Source of the DNA: Paenibacillus_G sp049942825
GTDB taxonomy: Bacteria > Bacillota > Bacilli > Paenibacillales > NBRC-103111
Direction: 5' to 3'
Assembly: GCF_049942825.1 (NCBI RefSeq)
Contig: NZ_CP187970.1
Span: 1-64,000, forward strand
Length of the DNA stretch: 64,000 nt
Shown here: piece after piece, positions 38,239 to 46,847 of the stretch
Numbering within the stretch: position 1 is the stretch's first letter
How the letters are laid out: every line of letters starts with the position of its first letter
Made by a program: the position numbers and the translations under genes
Notes under the pieces: model-generated
What the model was told of the DNA's origin: nothing
The model's input: the letters and a program-made list of their open reading frames with translations, nothing else
Database searches by the model: none

Positions 38239-38336
38239 CGGATCTTTTGCTGCAGACCGTCTTCCGCCCTGCCTGTCATGAATCCCCCCTTGTCCGCATA
38301 GGATGGTTAGGAATAGGGACAGGGGGTAGGGGAAGC

Positions 38337-38900
38337 ATGGCATGGTCATCGCCTCTCATGTGGGCTCAATTCGTTTCAATCGGGCTGATGGCTCTGGCTC
38401 TGGGGCTTGACGCGCTTTCACTAGGACTAGGACTAGGCATGAAAGGCATCCGCAAGCTGGATATTTTGAAGGTGAGTGTCGTAACGGCGCTCTTCCATAT
38501 TCTGATGCCTCTTGCAGGGATGTGGATGGGCGGCTATATCTCGGTGCTCCTCGGCAAAGTGGCCACGATGTGCGGCGGCCTGCTCCTCCTTCTGCTCGGA
38601 GGGCATATGATCTACAGCTCCCTTCATCCGGGCGAAGAACGCTCTTACGATCACCGGTCCCTGGTCGGTCTGCTGCTGTTCTCACTGAGCGTCAGCATTG
38701 ATGCTTTCTCCGTCGGGGTATCGCTCGGCATGTTCGCCGGCGATGTACTGCTGACCGTGGGCATGTTCGGTGCGGCGGGCGGCCTGATGTCGGTCATCGG
38801 TCTGCTGCTCGGCCGGCATGTGGGCCAATGGATCGGGGAGTACGGGGAGATGCTGGGCGGAGTCATCTTAATGGCATTCGGCCTGAAGTTTCTGCTGTGA
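38337..38900 (+). CDS. mntP: Manganese efflux pump MntP (YwlD)
   Basis: A 187-residue inner-membrane protein with six predicted helices arranged as two related halves. Each half has an Asp-containing signature: LGLDALSLGLGLGM and SVSIDAFSVGVSLGM, the pattern of the MntP (DUF204) manganese exporters. ATG 38337 follows GGGGGTAGGGG. The leader does not show a yybP-ykoY manganese riboswitch. Confidence 0.88.
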   Translation: MAWSSPLMWAQFVSIGLMALALGLDALSLGLGLGMKGIRKLDILKVSVVTALFHILMPLAGMWMGGYISVLLGKVATMCGGLLLLLLGGHMIYSSLHPGEERSYDHRSLVGLLLFSLSVSIDAFSVGVSLGMFAGDVLLTVGMFGAAGGLMSVIGLLLGRHVGQWIGEYGEMLGGVILMAFGLKFLL

Positions 38901-39037
38901 CCCTCCCCCGGGAACGGCAGGGCGTCAGCAGCCTTTTGGATGTTGCCTCGTTTTGAGGTACAATAGAGGAGAAAGGTTCTACTACCGAATACTGAATTGC
39001 AAATCTCTGACAATAGACGAAAAAGGCGGGGAGACGC

Positions 39038-39622
39038 ATGAAGCGGATTTTGTTCGTTTGTACCGGCAATACGTGCCGAAGCCCGATGGCGGAAGGGTTG
39101 ATGCGCAGGGTTGCAGCGGATGAGGGACTGACGGGGCTGGAAGTGCGGTCGGCGGGAGTGGCGGCCATGGAGGGAACGCCGGCATCCGGCCATGCTGCTT
39201 CCGTGCTTGAAGCGAGGGGCTGCCCTGCGCCTTCCGCTTCCACCTACCTGAACCAGTCGGCTGTCGATTGGGCGGATCTCATCCTGACGATGACTTCCAG
39301 CCACAAACGGCATACGATCCAGCTGTATCCGGAGGCCGTAGACAAAGTGCATACGCTCAAAGAGTATGTGCAGGATGATGCCGAATCGGCAGGCAAGCTC
39401 GCTGAGGTGGAGAGCCTTGTGACCGAGCTGCAGCTCAAGCAGGCGCTCTCCGGCGAGGTTACCGAAGAGGAACGTGCGCGTGTTCGTATGCTGCAGCAGG
39501 AGCTGCCGAGCCCCGATATTGCCGATCCTTACGGCGGTCCGCTCCGTTTGTACGAGGCCTGCGCCCAAGAGATTGAGGACTGCCTGCGGAAGCTGGCCGC
39601 TAAGCTCAAGTCGGGTCAATAA
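39038..39622 (+). CDS. ywlE: Protein arginine phosphatase YwlE
   Basis: A low-molecular-weight phosphatase that removes phosphate from phosphoarginine on proteins, opposing the McsB kinase. The 194-residue protein has the P-loop CTGNTCRS (10-17), with the threonine that distinguishes arginine from tyrosine phosphatases, and the catalytic Asp in DIADPYGG. It is longer than the B. subtilis enzyme (about 150) by an insertion around 120-150. ATG 39038 is followed by MKRILFVCTGNT. Confidence 0.92.
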   Translation: MKRILFVCTGNTCRSPMAEGLMRRVAADEGLTGLEVRSAGVAAMEGTPASGHAASVLEARGCPAPSASTYLNQSAVDWADLILTMTSSHKRHTIQLYPEAVDKVHTLKEYVQDDAESAGKLAEVESLVTELQLKQALSGEVTEEERARVRMLQQELPSPDIADPYGGPLRLYEACAQEIEDCLRKLAAKLKSGQ

Positions 39623-39678
39623 CCGCCGAATCCGGAGCATTCGTGAAGTGAAGATGGGGGCTTTCCTCCAAAATAGGC

Positions 39679-39708
39679 TTTACAGCCACCCGAAGTTTAA
39701 GCTATGAT
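39679..39708 (+). promoter_or_regulatory. Promoter of the ZTP riboswitch transcript
   Basis: TTTACA (39679-39684) and TATGAT (39703-39708) are spaced by 18 bases, just upstream of the riboswitch. Confidence 0.6.
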
Positions 39709-39723
39709 AAAGTAGACATGAAG

Positions 39724-39799
39724 GACTCCGATGTAACTGGCGACGAGTGGGATCAACCACAGTGGAGCATCGGGACATACGGCCGGTCGCCTGGGCAAA
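39724..39799 (+). ncRNA. ZTP (pfl) riboswitch aptamer
   Basis: The segment matches the pfl motif: P1 CCGATG (39728-39733) with CATCGG (39768-39773), the conserved TAACTGGCGA, hairpin P2 GTGG/CCAC (39747-39750, 39757-39760), GGAGC, and the 3' element GGCCGGTCGCCTGGGCA that forms P3 and the pseudoknot. ZTP riboswitches sense ZTP/ZMP, a sign of low 10-formyl-THF, and turn on folate and one-carbon genes. Here the downstream operon is rpiB-ywlG-glyA. Confidence 0.88.
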
Positions 39800-39850
39800 G
39801 AGCTGCGCATGAAGCGGATTTCCGCATGCGTCCGGCTCTTTTTCTTTTTG
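39799..39850 (+). terminator. Riboswitch-controlled terminator
   Basis: GAGCTGCGCATGAAGCGG and the following CCGCATGCGTCCGGCTC form a stem (about 39800-39838) with a T-rich tail at 39839-39849. This is the expected expression platform of the ZTP riboswitch. A TATAAT at 39865-39870 could give a riboswitch-independent transcript of rpiB. Confidence 0.8.
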
Positions 39851-39901
39851 CGGCGGGAGTGCGGTATAATAGATGGGATCAAAGCGAGGAGGCGACGAAG
39901 G

Positions 39902-40360
39902 ATGAAAATTGCAATGGGTGCAGACCACGCGGGATACCGGCTGAAGGACGAGCTGAAGCCGTTCCTTGAAGCGCTGGGCCATGAGGTGGAGGATTTCGGG
40001 TGCTCCTGCGGCGATTCGGTGGACTATCCGGACTACGCGATTGAAGTGTGCGACAAAGTCGTATCCGGTGAAGCGGATAAGGGGATTCTGATCTGCGGGA
40101 CCGGGATCGGCATGACGATCGCCGCCAACAAAGTGCCCGGCATCCGCTGTGCACTGGTGCACGACTTGTTCACGGCGAAAGCGACCCGCGAGCACAACGA
40201 TACGAATGTGCTGACGCTCGGTGAGCGGGTGGTAGGGCCCGGCGTGGCGCAGGAGATCGTGAAGATCTGGCTCGAGACTGAGTTCTCGCACGGCGAACGT
40301 CATCAGAAGCGTCTTGACAAGGTCAGAGCGATTGAAGAGAAGTACGCTCTGCATCCTTAA
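39902..40360 (+). CDS. rpiB: Ribose 5-phosphate isomerase B
   Basis: Interconverts ribulose 5-phosphate and ribose 5-phosphate. The 152-residue protein starts MKIAMGADHAGYRLK and carries the RpiB/LacAB features: CSCGDSVDYPDYA, the active-site cysteine region GILICGTGIGMTIAANK, and EHNDTNVLTLGERVVG. ATG 39902 has AGCGAGGAGGCG upstream. It is the first gene after the ZTP riboswitch, in a row with ywlG and glyA. Confidence 0.95.
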   Translation: MKIAMGADHAGYRLKDELKPFLEALGHEVEDFGCSCGDSVDYPDYAIEVCDKVVSGEADKGILICGTGIGMTIAANKVPGIRCALVHDLFTAKATREHNDTNVLTLGERVVGPGVAQEIVKIWLETEFSHGERHQKRLDKVRAIEEKYALHP

Positions 40361-40398
40361 TTGACCGACGGTCCGCACGAGAGAGAGGACGGGATCAG

Positions 40399-41016
40399 AT
40401 GACAGAGGAGCATTCGGCAGTGCAGGAACATGGCGGAGCATCCCTTCTGACCGACCTGCGCCCGCAGGTGGAGCAGATTCTTCGGGAGCTGGTTCAGGCG
40501 GGCGGCGTGAAGCCCGGGCAGCTGCTGGTGATCGGGACAAGCACCAGCGAAGTGCTCGGGCACCGGATCGGTACGGCGGGGAGCGGTGAAGTGGCCGAGC
40601 GGATTTTTGCGGCCGTGGAAGCGGTCCGGGCGGAGGTCGGATTCTATCCGGTCTACCAATGCTGCGAGCACCTGAACCGTGCCTTGGTTCTGGAGCGGGA
40701 GGCCGCCGAGCGGTACGGGCTCGAGGAAGTCAGCGTTGTGCCTGCTCCGCGGGCTGGCGGATCCATGGCGGCCTACGCCTATCGGCATCTGCCCCAGGCG
40801 GTGGTGGTCGAGGCGGTTCAGGCGCACGCGGGCATCGATATCGGCGATACGATGATCGGCATGCATCTGAAGCGTGTGGCGGTGCCCGTCAGGCCCTCCA
40901 TCCGGCAGCTCGGCGATGCGCATGTGACGATGGCCTTTACCCGGCCGAAGCTGATCGGCGGTGCAAGAGCCGTCTATACGGCGGAAGCCCCGCAGGTGAA
41001 CGACAACTGCAGATAA
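40399..41016 (+). CDS. ywlG: UPF0340/TIGR01440 family protein YwlG
   Basis: A 205-residue soluble protein of the YwlG family, conserved between rpiB and glyA in Bacillales but without a proven role. Visible conserved parts are LLVIGTSTSEVLGHRIG, YQCCEHLNRALVLE and HAGIDIGDTMIGMHLK. ATG 40399 follows GAGAGAGGACG. Its constant position suggests a link to one-carbon or pentose metabolism; that is inference. Confidence 0.88.
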   Translation: MTEEHSAVQEHGGASLLTDLRPQVEQILRELVQAGGVKPGQLLVIGTSTSEVLGHRIGTAGSGEVAERIFAAVEAVRAEVGFYPVYQCCEHLNRALVLEREAAERYGLEEVSVVPAPRAGGSMAAYAYRHLPQAVVVEAVQAHAGIDIGDTMIGMHLKRVAVPVRPSIRQLGDAHVTMAFTRPKLIGGARAVYTAEAPQVNDNCR

Positions 41017-41112
41017 CCGGATCATCCGGTGAACTGTTAGGTATAGATGATGGATTTTATTGTTGAACTGGAAACAGATTGTTTGAAAACCAATTTAGGG
41101 AGGAATTTCACC

Positions 41113-42360
41113 ATGGAACAACTGCGCAAACAAGACCCCAAAATCATTGAGGCGATGAACCTCGAGCTCGGCCGCCAGCGTGACAAAATCGAACTGATCG
41201 CTTCCGAGAACTTCGTCTCCGAAGCGGTACTGCAGGCAATGGGCACGGTCCTGACGAACAAGTACGCCGAAGGCTACCCGCACAAGCGCTACTATGGCGG
41301 CTGTGAATATGTCGACATCGTGGAAGATATCGCACGCGACCGCGCGAAGGAATTGTTCGGCGCCGAGCATGCGAACGTGCAGCCGCACTCCGGCGCACAA
41401 GCCAACATGGCGGTCTACCTCGCTGCGGTGAAGCCAGGCGAGACGATCCTGGGCATGAACCTGGCGCACGGCGGCCACTTGACGCACGGTTCCCCGGTGA
41501 ACGCCTCCGGTATTCTGTACAACTTCGTCGCTTACGGCGTTACGGAGAAGGATTCCCGCATCGACTATGACGATGTCCGCAAAGCGGCGTTCAAACACAA
41601 GCCGCGTCTCATCGTGGCCGGTGCTTCCGCTTATCCGCGTACGATCGACTTCGAAGCACTCGCTTCCATCGCCAATGATGTGGGTGCGCTGTTCATGGTC
41701 GACATGGCTCATATCGCGGGCCTCGTAGCGGCTGGCCTGCACCCGAATCCGGTGCCTCACGCCCACTTCGTTACGACAACGACGCACAAGACGCTCCGCG
41801 GCCCGCGCGGCGGTATGATCCTGTGCCGCAAGCCTTGGGCGGCAGCCATTGACAAAGCGGTCTTCCCGGGCTCCCAGGGCGGCCCTCTGATGCACGTGAT
41901 CGCGGCCAAAGCCGTGGCCTTCGGCGAAGCGCTGCAGCCGGAGTTCAAGACCTACGCGCAGAACGTGGTAGATAATGCGAAGGCGCTGTCGGAAGCTCTG
42001 ACGGCGGAAGGCATCAACCTCGTATCCGGCGGTACGGACAACCACCTGATGCTGATCGACCTGCGCAACCTGAACATCAGCGGTAAAGACGCCGAGCACC
42101 TGCTCGACGAAGTAGGCGTAACGGTCAACAAGAACGCCATTCCGTTCGATCCTACGTCTCCGTTTGTAACAAGCGGTATCCGTGTAGGTACGCCTGCCGC
42201 AACCTCCCGCGGTATGGACCAGGAAGCGATGAAGACGATCGCTAAGATCATCTCCCTCACCCTCAAGAACCCTTCCGACGAAGCGGTTCACGAGAAGGTG
42301 CGCGGCATGGTCAAAGACCTCACAGCTCAGTTCCCGCTGTATGCGGGTCTCGGCTACTAA
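41113..42360 (+). CDS. glyA: Serine hydroxymethyltransferase
   Basis: PLP enzyme that converts serine and tetrahydrofolate to glycine and 5,10-methylene-THF. The 415-residue protein has the PLP-lysine motif TTTHKTLRGPRGG and the HSGAQANMAVY segment. ATG 41113 follows TTAGGGAGGA; the frame is open upstream to 41047 but that part is not family-like. It ends the ZTP-riboswitch operon, fitting control by 10-formyl-THF status, and is followed by a strong terminator. Confidence 0.97.
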   Translation: MEQLRKQDPKIIEAMNLELGRQRDKIELIASENFVSEAVLQAMGTVLTNKYAEGYPHKRYYGGCEYVDIVEDIARDRAKELFGAEHANVQPHSGAQANMAVYLAAVKPGETILGMNLAHGGHLTHGSPVNASGILYNFVAYGVTEKDSRIDYDDVRKAAFKHKPRLIVAGASAYPRTIDFEALASIANDVGALFMVDMAHIAGLVAAGLHPNPVPHAHFVTTTTHKTLRGPRGGMILCRKPWAAAIDKAVFPGSQGGPLMHVIAAKAVAFGEALQPEFKTYAQNVVDNAKALSEALTAEGINLVSGGTDNHLMLIDLRNLNISGKDAEHLLDEVGVTVNKNAIPFDPTSPFVTSGIRVGTPAATSRGMDQEAMKTIAKIISLTLKNPSDEAVHEKVRGMVKDLTAQFPLYAGLGY

Positions 42361-42378
42361 GACCAGATATCGGCTCAT

Positions 42379-42417
42379 GCCGGCGAATCTCCTTCGGGGG
42401 AAACGCCGGCTTTTTTT
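42379..42417 (+). terminator. Terminator after glyA
   Basis: GCCGGCG (42379-42385) and CGCCGGC (42404-42410) form a stem followed by seven T residues. Confidence 0.85.
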
Positions 42418-42432
42418 GTTCCACGTGGCACA
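42417..42432. promoter_or_regulatory. Candidate parS (ParB/Spo0J) site
   Basis: TGTTCCACGTGGCACA differs by one base from the palindrome TGTTCCACGTGGAACA used by many ParB proteins, and by three from the B. subtilis form TGTTTCACGTGAAACA. It lies about 42 kb from oriC in non-coding DNA, as expected for an origin-proximal parS. It abuts the glyA terminator. Confidence 0.55.
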
Positions 42433-42566
42433 CTGGCTTGGTGAATATCGCTGCTGGGATAAGTACGGACGGTTGTGGTATAATAGACAGGATTTGGCGC
42501 GGCACCCAAGGAAACGACAGAGTACGATTGCGCTTAGTGATTTTGGTGAAGACAGGGAGAAACAAT

Positions 42567-43196
42567 ATGGGAAAAGTTTACATTTGCGATCATCCGCTGA
42601 TTCAGCACAAGCTGACCTACATAAGGGATGAGAACACGACCACGAAGGACTTCCGGGAGCTGGTCGATGAAGTGGCCACACTGATGGCCTATGAGATTAC
42701 GAGAGATATCCCGCTGGAGAAGGTCCAGGTCAAGACGCCGGTGACGATGGCAGAGTGCCGGGTCATTTCGGGCCGCATGCTGGGGTTGATTCCCATCCTG
42801 CGTGCGGGCCTTGGCATGGTGGACGGCATCCTGAAGCTCGTTCCTGCAGCAAAGGTAGGGCATATCGGACTGTACCGCGATCCGGAGACGCTGGAGCCCG
42901 TGGAGTATTATGCGAAGCTGCCGACGGACGTGCTGGAGCGGGAGCTCATTGTGATCGACCCGATGCTGGCTACGGGCGGCTCGGCGAACGCTGCCATTAC
43001 AGCGCTCAAGAACCGGGGGTGCACCCAGATGAAGCTGATGTGCCTGATCGCGGCGCCAGAGGGCGTACAAGCCGTACAGGAGGCACACCCTGATGTGGAC
43101 CTGTATGTGGCTGCCATTGACGATTATTTGAATGACCACGGTTACATCGTTCCGGGCCTTGGAGATGCAGGAGACCGGTTATTCGGCACGAAGTAA
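42567..43196 (+). CDS. upp: Uracil phosphoribosyltransferase
   Basis: Salvages uracil to UMP using PRPP. The 209-residue protein starts MGKVYICDHPLIQHKLTYIR and has the PRPP loop VIDPMLATGGSANA and the uracil-binding C-terminal GLGDAGDRLFGTK. ATG 42567 follows CAGGGAGAAA. An extended -10 (TGGTATAAT, 42476-42484) lies upstream. Its place between glyA and the atp operon is typical of Bacillales. Confidence 0.97.
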   Translation: MGKVYICDHPLIQHKLTYIRDENTTTKDFRELVDEVATLMAYEITRDIPLEKVQVKTPVTMAECRVISGRMLGLIPILRAGLGMVDGILKLVPAAKVGHIGLYRDPETLEPVEYYAKLPTDVLERELIVIDPMLATGGSANAAITALKNRGCTQMKLMCLIAAPEGVQAVQEAHPDVDLYVAAIDDYLNDHGYIVPGLGDAGDRLFGTK

Positions 43197-43228
43197 TACG
43201 GAGATAGGTGAGAGGAGAAATACCTTTT

Positions 43229-44371
43229 ATGAAGAAGACCAAGGTAATTACGATCTTCGGAACGCGTCCCGAGGCCATCAAAATGGCACCTCTCGTGAAA
43301 GAGCTCGAGAAGCATCCGGATCATATTGAATCGCTTGTATGCGTGACCGCGCAGCACCGTCAGATGCTTGATCAAGTGCTCGACATTTTCAAGATTAAGC
43401 CTGACTATGACCTTGATGTCATGAAAGACCGCCAGACGCTCAACGAGATTACGATCCGCGTACTGCAGGGGCTCGACCCGGTATTCCAGCAGGAAAAGCC
43501 TGATCTGATCCTGGTGCACGGCGATACGCTGACCACATTCCTGGCAAGCTACGCCGCATTCCTGCAGCAGATTCAGGTAGGTCATGTTGAGGCAGGTCTG
43601 CGCACTTGGAACAAGATGTCCCCCTATCCGGAAGAGATGAATCGGCAGCTGACCGGTGTGCTGGCCGACCTGCACTTTGCCCCGACGAACTGGTCTGCGG
43701 GTAACCTGCGCAAGGAGAATAAACCGGAAGACCGCATCTTCGTTACAGGCAATACGGTAACCGACGTATTCCAGTACACCGTGCAGGACGAGTTCCAGCA
43801 TGAAGTGCTCGACTGGGCGAAGGGGAAGCGCCTCGTGATGATGACCGCCCACCGCCGGGAATCGCAGGGCGAGCCGCACCGCCAGATCTTCCGGGCCGTC
43901 CGCCGTCTTGCCGATGCGTTCGACGATATTGCGATCGTATACGCCGTACATCCAAGTCCGGCCGTTAAGGAACCGGCCTACGAGATGCTCAGCGGTCACG
44001 AGCGGATCAAACTCATCGAACCTCTCGATGTGTTCGAATTCCACAATTTCTACCGTCATGCGCATCTTATCCTCACGGACTCCGGCGGGCTGCAGGAAGA
44101 AGCGCCATCCTTTGGTGTGCCGGTTCTCGTCCTGCGGGAGACGACCGAACGTCCGGAGGGGATTGAGGCAGGGACTCTGGAGCTTGTCGGGACGGACGAA
44201 GAGAAGGTGTTCAGCAGGGCCAGCGCCCTCCTCAGCGATCAGGTGCTGTATGAACGAATGAGCCGTTCGGCCAACCCTTACGGGGACGGGAAGGCTTCGG
44301 AACGTATCGTTGAGGCGATCCTCTATCACTTCGGGCATGCGCCCCAGAGACCGGAGCCGTTCAATCCGTGA
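43229..44371 (+). CDS. mnaA: UDP-N-acetylglucosamine 2-epimerase (non-hydrolysing)
   Basis: Converts UDP-GlcNAc to UDP-ManNAc for wall teichoic acid linkage units and other glycopolymers. The 380-residue GT-B-like enzyme shows ITIFGTRPEAIKMAPLV, VHGDTLTTF, VGHVEAGLRT and the C-terminal TDSGGLQEEAPSFGVP. ATG 43229 follows AGGAGAAA. It is inserted between upp and the atp operon. A terminator-like hairpin and the atp promoter follow. Confidence 0.94.
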   Translation: MKKTKVITIFGTRPEAIKMAPLVKELEKHPDHIESLVCVTAQHRQMLDQVLDIFKIKPDYDLDVMKDRQTLNEITIRVLQGLDPVFQQEKPDLILVHGDTLTTFLASYAAFLQQIQVGHVEAGLRTWNKMSPYPEEMNRQLTGVLADLHFAPTNWSAGNLRKENKPEDRIFVTGNTVTDVFQYTVQDEFQHEVLDWAKGKRLVMMTAHRRESQGEPHRQIFRAVRRLADAFDDIAIVYAVHPSPAVKEPAYEMLSGHERIKLIEPLDVFEFHNFYRHAHLILTDSGGLQEEAPSFGVPVLVLRETTERPEGIEAGTLELVGTDEEKVFSRASALLSDQVLYERMSRSANPYGDGKASERIVEAILYHFGHAPQRPEPFNP

Positions 44372-44426
44372 CAATATCATGACAAACGTCACAGCGTACA
44401 GTTGCACTGTGCGGTTTGGAATCGCG

Positions 44427-44453
44427 AAAAACCTTGATACATCTGGGTTTTTG
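44427..44453 (+). terminator. Terminator after mnaA
   Basis: AAAAACC (about 44427-44433) pairs with GGGTTTTT (44445-44452) around an 11-base loop. Confidence 0.55.
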
Positions 44454-44489
44454 AGGTAGTTGAGGTGGTTCCGCAGCATGGAAAGTGAA

Positions 44490-44519
44490 TTGACAAATCT
44501 TACTTTACTCCGATACAAT
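44490..44519 (+). promoter_or_regulatory. atp operon promoter
   Basis: A consensus TTGACA (44490-44495) and TACAAT (44514-44519) are spaced by 18 bases, 27 bases upstream of atpZ. Confidence 0.75.
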
Positions 44520-44545
44520 ATATGAGGATTCTCAGGAGGAAGCGA

Positions 44546-44773
44546 ATGAAGCAACCAGATCCGAAGAAGGATAATCCCTGGCGTGCGGTTGCTCTAACCA
44601 GCGCGATCGGGATTGATCTTGCGGTATGCGTAGGTGCCGGGTATTGGATAGGGGAGTTGTTCAGCGGATTCATGGGAGGAGGGCAGATGTGGGTTCTCGG
44701 CGGCGTCATGCTGGGATTCGCAGCTGCAGTTGCATCCATCTATCTACTTATTAAGTTTACCGGAGGGCTCTGA
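44546..44773 (+). CDS. atpZ: AtpZ/AtpI-family assembly protein
   Basis: A 75-residue protein with two membrane helices (about SAIGIDLAVCVGAGYWIGEL and the C-terminal VLGGVMLGFAAAVASIYLL). AtpZ is the first gene of many atp operons and is thought to help assemble the c-ring or carry Mg/Ca. ATG 44546 has an AGGAGGAAG site; the ATG at 44522 is rejected. It overlaps atpI by one base. Confidence 0.82.
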   Translation: MKQPDPKKDNPWRAVALTSAIGIDLAVCVGAGYWIGELFSGFMGGGQMWVLGGVMLGFAAAVASIYLLIKFTGGL

Positions 44774-45159
44774 TGGATGATTTTTCAGCCCATCTGAAAA
44801 CGGTTCAAAACACCTTTCTCTTTTTTTTGTCTTTTTGTTTGGTTGGCTGGGCTCTGCTTGAAGGTTACAGACCCTACTTTGCAGGTCTCATGCTGGGAGC
44901 GACTGTGAGCATCATTAACGCAAGATACCTGGCATGGAAGATCCGGAGAGTAACAGGGTCGGAAGGAGACGGGCCTCCGCCGGCGAGAAAGGCGAATATG
45001 GGATTCATGACAAGGGCGGCTATCGCTACGATGGCAGGACTACTGGCCAATCGATATCCGGAATTCGTCTCGCTTCCCACGACCGTTGCAGGATACTTTT
45101 TCACTCAATTGGTAACACTTGTATTGGGTTTTATTTCTATCAGGAAAGCCAACAAATAG
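44773..45159 (+). CDS. atpI: ATP synthase subunit I
   Basis: A 128-residue four-helix membrane protein of the ATP synthase I family, a chaperone for c-ring assembly. Hydrophobic segments run at about 13-30, 36-52, 77-93 and 103-122. Its ATG overlaps the atpZ stop by one base (TGATG), so translation is coupled. atpB follows. Confidence 0.85.
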   Translation: MDDFSAHLKTVQNTFLFFLSFCLVGWALLEGYRPYFAGLMLGATVSIINARYLAWKIRRVTGSEGDGPPPARKANMGFMTRAAIATMAGLLANRYPEFVSLPTTVAGYFFTQLVTLVLGFISIRKANK

Positions 45160-45189
45160 CTCTCTTTGAAAGGGGTGAAAAAGGAAAAC

Positions 45190-45981
45190 ATGGGACACTT
45201 AGCACCAGTCATTGAAATTTTCGGTTTCCATCTCGATTTGTCGGCGCTTCTTATGATTATCGTTACGAGTATTGTTGTGCTGCTGATTGCCGTAGCCGGT
45301 GCAAAAAATGCGTCGGTCACCAACATTTCCAAGATGCAGAATTTCATGGAGTGGGTGATTGAGTTTGTCGAGGGAATTCTCGGCAGCACCTTGGGTTCAA
45401 AGCATGGGAAGCCGTTCTTGGCCCTCGGATTAACGCTCATTATGTTTATCTTCGTCGGCAACATGCTCGGTCTTCCGTTCAACATTGTGACGGAGCATCA
45501 TGACGCGGCATCGGCAACGATCGCCGGCCAACCGTTCGTAAGTCAGGAAGCGTTCCATGATGCTGCTGAGAAAGGCGAGCATGGCGTTGGAGTAAGCTGG
45601 TGGAAATCACCGACAGCAGACGTATCGATTACCGCTGCGCTTGCACTGATGGTTATCGGGCTCAGCCACTATCTCGGTATGACCCGCAATGCGAAGCATT
45701 ACTGGAAGCACTACATCGAACCGTATCCGGTTCTCTTGCCAATTAACCTCGTTGAGACGGTTGCGAAACCGCTGACACTTGCTCTTCGTCTATACGGTAA
45801 CATTTATGCAGGCGAAGTCATGATCAGCGTTATCATCTCGGCCGGTTACTTCGGGATTATCCCGCTCTTCGTATGGCAGGGCTTCAGTGTCTTCGTAGGC
45901 TCGATTCAAGCCTTCATCTTCACTATGCTGACTATGGTTTACATCTCGCAGACTCTGGTACATGAAGAAGATCATCACTAG
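45190..45981 (+). CDS. atpB: ATP synthase subunit a
   Basis: The proton-channel subunit of Fo. The 263-residue multi-pass protein has the conserved helix with the essential arginine in KPLTLALRLYGNIYAGE. ATG 45190 has AAAGGA five bases upstream; an in-frame TTG at 45166 is less likely. The acidic loop (TEHHDAASATIAGQPF and following) is longer than in some bacilli. Confidence 0.95.
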   Translation: MGHLAPVIEIFGFHLDLSALLMIIVTSIVVLLIAVAGAKNASVTNISKMQNFMEWVIEFVEGILGSTLGSKHGKPFLALGLTLIMFIFVGNMLGLPFNIVTEHHDAASATIAGQPFVSQEAFHDAAEKGEHGVGVSWWKSPTADVSITAALALMVIGLSHYLGMTRNAKHYWKHYIEPYPVLLPINLVETVAKPLTLALRLYGNIYAGEVMISVIISAGYFGIIPLFVWQGFSVFVGSIQAFIFTMLTMVYISQTLVHEEDHH

Positions 45982-46062
45982 GTTTTCGTTTGTGTCGGCA
46001 ACGTCAGAATTACTTGATTCACCAGAATATAACTTTTTTAATTAAAGGGAGGATTTTTCACA

Positions 46063-46287
46063 ATGGGAGCTTTAGCATTGGTAGCAGCAGGCGTAGTATT
46101 CGGTTTGGGAGCACTGGGTGCAGGTATCGGTAACGGTTTGATCGTTGGTCGCGCAATTGAAGGAATTTCCCGCCAGCCAGAACTTCGCGGTACACTGCAA
46201 ACGACAATGTTCCTCGGTATCGGTTTCGTAGAGGCCCTTCCGGTTGTATCCTTGGTTCTCGCGTTCTTGTTTATGGGTAATGCCTAA
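46063..46287 (+). CDS. atpE: ATP synthase subunit c
   Basis: The 74-residue rotor-ring hairpin. Helix 1 has the glycine repeat GALGAGIGNGLIVG, the loop is RQPEL, and helix 2 carries the ion-binding glutamate in GFVEALPVV. The surrounding residues are those of proton-type rings, without the Na+ pattern. ATG 46063 follows AAAGGGAGGA, a strong site as expected for the high copy number of c. Confidence 0.97.
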   Translation: MGALALVAAGVVFGLGALGAGIGNGLIVGRAIEGISRQPELRGTLQTTMFLGIGFVEALPVVSLVLAFLFMGNA

Positions 46288-46361
46288 GAGTTCGTAGGGC
46301 GGGGATGGCTCAGCCTCCGCGCCTTCGTTTTGCCCATGTTATCCGAAGGGAGTGACGTTAC

Positions 46362-46847
46362 TTGGAGATTAATTGGTCGTCGTTTATTATACAAATCGTA
46401 GCCTTTTTGGTACTGTACCTCCTGCTTCAAAAATATGCGTTCGGACCGCTCTTCGGCATCCTGGAGAAACGCAGACAGCATGTATTGGATCAAGTCCAAG
46501 CGGCTGATAACAACCGCAAGCAGGTTGAACAGTTGGTAGAGGAGCAAAAGCAGGCTCTCCAGCAAACGCGCAAGGAAGCTCATGATATCATCGAGCAGGC
46601 AAGACAAACTTCCTCGAAGCAGGCGGATGACATTATCGCACAGGCGAAAGCGGAAGCCGTTCGTCTGAAAGAAGAAGCCGTCCGCGATATCGAGAACGAG
46701 AAGAACAAAGCGGTAGCTGCGCTGAGAAGCCAGGTTAGCGCGATGTCCGTTCTGATCGCATCGAAGATCATCGAGAAGCAGATTGACGAGAAGTCGCAGG
46801 AACAATTGGTTGAGCAGTACCTCAAAGAGGTAGGAGGCAACCAATAA
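46362..46847 (+). CDS. atpF: ATP synthase subunit b
   Basis: The peripheral-stalk subunit: one N-terminal membrane helix (about 7-22) and a long charged coiled coil to residue 161. The start is TTG 46362 with GAAGGGAGTGA upstream. The stop overlaps atpH by one base (TAATG). Confidence 0.95.
   Translation: MEINWSSFIIQIVAFLVLYLLLQKYAFGPLFGILEKRRQHVLDQVQAADNNRKQVEQLVEEQKQALQQTRKEAHDIIEQARQTSSKQADDIIAQAKAEAVRLKEEAVRDIENEKNKAVAALRSQVSAMSVLIASKIIEKQIDEKSQEQLVEQYLKEVGGNQ

Noticed and set aside
38239..38336. yybP-ykoY manganese riboswitch before mntP
   Set aside because: The 98-base leader lacks the paired conserved loops of that class.
41095..42681. Reverse-strand open frame of 528 codons opposite glyA
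   Set aside because: It lies across a certain glyA gene and its terminator; arginine- and valine-rich composition is typical of an antisense frame.
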